Positions 13,080-14,118 of a stretch of 14,118 nucleotides of DNA are shown here, piece after piece (within the stretch, counting starts at the first letter, position 1; the number at the start of each line of letters is the position of its first letter). The translations under genes were made by a program, and so were the position numbers. Below the pieces are notes generated by a model that was not told where the DNA came from, ran no database searches, and saw nothing but the letters and a program-made list of their open reading frames with translations. The stretch is from Actinomycetota bacterium (lineage in GTDB: Bacteria > Actinomycetota > Acidimicrobiia > Acidimicrobiales > Ilumatobacteraceae), in assembly GCA_009703975.1 (NCBI GenBank), contig WLFB01000006.1, forward strand, positions 1-14,118, given 5' to 3'.

Positions 13080-13927
13080 GCGAAGATACAACGACCTACC
13101 TGTCAATGACCGATCTAACAGTTAACGATATTCAAGGTCTCGTGATCGCGACGACAGAACTCGTGCGTAACGTGGGTAAAAAATTCATTCGTGCAAATAG
13201 TCAAGAAGCCAAAGAAGTAGTTGATCTTCAAGTAGGTGGGCGTGAAATCAAACTTGCCGCCGACAAAATTTTAGAAAAGCAACTGATCAAGGGACTAAAA
13301 AGTTTCGGTTTTCCAATCCTTAGCGAAGAAACTGGGTTCATTGATTCAGGTAAATTTAGGAATCTGCTTTGGGTGATCGACCCATTAGACGGTAGTTACA
13401 ACTTCAGCAGAGGCCTCGGACCTTCGATGATTTCGTTGGCACTGTGGCAAGGCAATGAGCCCGTGCTTGGAGTGCTATTTAATTTGGTAACAAAGCAACT
13501 GACTTTTGGTGGACCAAAAATCGGTGCATACGTTGAAAAAGTTGCTGTACACGTGTCTGATCGTGAAGAACGTGGCCAAGCGACTCTTTGCACCGGGTTT
13601 CCAAGTCGGTTTCCAATTGATGACCCGCGAGCCGTTGAAGCCTTCGCAACAACAATGCGCTCGTTCGGAAAGATACGGATGATCGGTGCAGCAGCGGCCT
13701 CTTTGTGGCTTGTTGCAACAGGCGCGGCCGATGTTTATGCAGAGCACAACATTATGTTTTGGGATGTTGCCGCAGGATTAGCAATCGTGAATGGTGCAGG
13801 GGGCACATTCGAAATAGAGGGCGTTAACTTGCCCGAGCGAGTTTTCAGCGAGCCGTGCACTGTAGTTGCGAGCAACGGCAAATTTGATGCATCAGTGTCA
13901 ATGTTCGACGCTGTGCGAGGGCTGTGA
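13076..13927 (+). CDS. Inositol monophosphatase family phosphatase
   Basis: A 283-residue Mg-dependent, Li-sensitive-type phosphatase (IMPase/FBPase/CysQ superfamily). Metal-site motifs are visible: SEETG (83-87), DPLDGSYNF (102-110, with D102 and D105; the family usually has DPIDGTxNF) and WDVAAG (229-234, D230). The GTG start overlaps the upstream stop by 4 nt and has a GAGG site. The stop shares one base with the next start (TGATG). Members dephosphorylate inositol phosphates, histidinol phosphate, PAP or sugar phosphates. In this cluster it might remove the phosphate from an 8- or 9-carbon sugar acid, a job done by KdsC in classical Kdo synthesis, but that is inference. The Ser replacing Thr in the DG(T/S) motif is conservative. 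Confidence 0.9.
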   Translation: MSEDTTTYLSMTDLTVNDIQGLVIATTELVRNVGKKFIRANSQEAKEVVDLQVGGREIKLAADKILEKQLIKGLKSFGFPILSEETGFIDSGKFRNLLWVIDPLDGSYNFSRGLGPSMISLALWQGNEPVLGVLFNLVTKQLTFGGPKIGAYVEKVAVHVSDREERGQATLCTGFPSRFPIDDPRAVEAFATTMRSFGKIRMIGAAAASLWLVATGAADVYAEHNIMFWDVAAGLAIVNGAGGTFEIEGVNLPERVFSEPCTVVASNGKFDASVSMFDAVRGL

Positions 13928-14118
13928 TGACGGGCCTCGACACAGGTGTCAAAATTGTTCGCAATGTTGGAAGATTCACGATTGGAGACGGTTCAGTTTC
14001 GGGAGTTGCAGATTTAGTAAATTCGCAACGCACCAAAGATTCACCTAATGCGGTCTATTTAATTGATGAGTTTTTTGAAAATAGTAGAAATGTTCTTGAC
14101 TCGTTAGGAATGATTGCG
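13927..14118 (+). CDS. Iron-containing alcohol dehydrogenase family, possibly KdnB-like, 3' end outside window
   Basis: Only the first 64 codons are visible; the family normally has about 350-400 residues. The start is an ATG overlapping the phosphatase stop by one base (TGATG). The N-terminus reads VKIVRNVGRFTIGDGSVSG, the usual opening of Fe-dependent alcohol dehydrogenases (strand, then an F/I-x-G-x-G-S segment), then YLIDEFFENS, consistent with the first nucleotide-binding strand. The extra residues and wording (SQRTKDSPNAVYLIDEFF) recall the KdnB subgroup (Kdo 8-oxidase of Shewanella 8-amino-Kdo synthesis). This is from memory and from a short fragment. Dehydroquinate-synthase-like or other Fe-ADH functions remain possible. 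Confidence 0.65.
   Translation, partial: MTGLDTGVKIVRNVGRFTIGDGSVSGVADLVNSQRTKDSPNAVYLIDEFFENSRNVLDSLGMIA

Overview
The window looks like an actinobacterial chromosome segment, and the protein style suggests an uncultured, AT-leaning member of Acidimicrobiia or a neighbouring class. That placement rests on a UPF0182 membrane protein, a PDZ/Lon-type (S16) membrane protease, a Wag31/DivIVA-type N-terminus and an initiator tRNA with an encoded CCA end. Codon use is AT-leaning throughout. No transposase, integrase, CRISPR array or rRNA was seen, and coding density is very high, with no gene-free stretch longer than about 100 bases.

Left part (1-4388, minus strand): a tightly packed operon. Reading leftwards, it holds a small two-helix membrane protein, a LegB-type 4,6-dehydratase, a LegC-type PLP aminotransferase, a NeuC/LegG-type hydrolysing 2-epimerase and a NeuB/LegI-type synthase that runs off the left edge. 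Gaps are 3-4 nt or the genes overlap (ATGA, TAATG). This matches the core of CMP-legionaminic acid (or a close di-N-acyl nonulosonic acid) biosynthesis. The N-acetyltransferase (LegH) and CMP-transferase (LegF) steps are not in view.

Central part (4369-10654, plus strand): three envelope or cell-division genes. They are a one-TM PDZ plus Lon-type serine protease, a 703-residue protein with a DivIVA N-terminus and a C-terminus resembling phage Mu gpF/SPP1 gp7 minor head proteins, and a 988-residue UPF0182 protein with seven N-terminal membrane helices. The DivIVA/MuF-like fusion is the most unusual object here. A small minus-strand coiled-coil protein (10681-11064) converges on the end of the UPF0182 gene.

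Right part (11110-14118, plus strand): an initiator tRNA-Met is followed after only 23 nt by a second sugar-type cluster. It contains an HpcH/HpaI pyruvate aldolase, a Gfo/Idh/MocA oxidoreductase, an inositol-monophosphatase-family phosphatase and the start of an iron-dependent alcohol dehydrogenase that may be KdnB-like. A plausible but unproven reading is an aldolase-initiated route to a 3-deoxy-ulosonic acid for a surface glycan. The window may therefore carry two acidic-sugar loci flanking a core of envelope genes.

Three plus-strand genes (starts at 5566, 7688 and 12027) lack a Shine-Dalgarno sequence and each has a TANNNT -10-like hexamer exactly 7 nt before the start codon, suggesting leaderless transcripts. 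Other genes (4388, 11210, 13076) have clear purine-rich ribosome binding sites.
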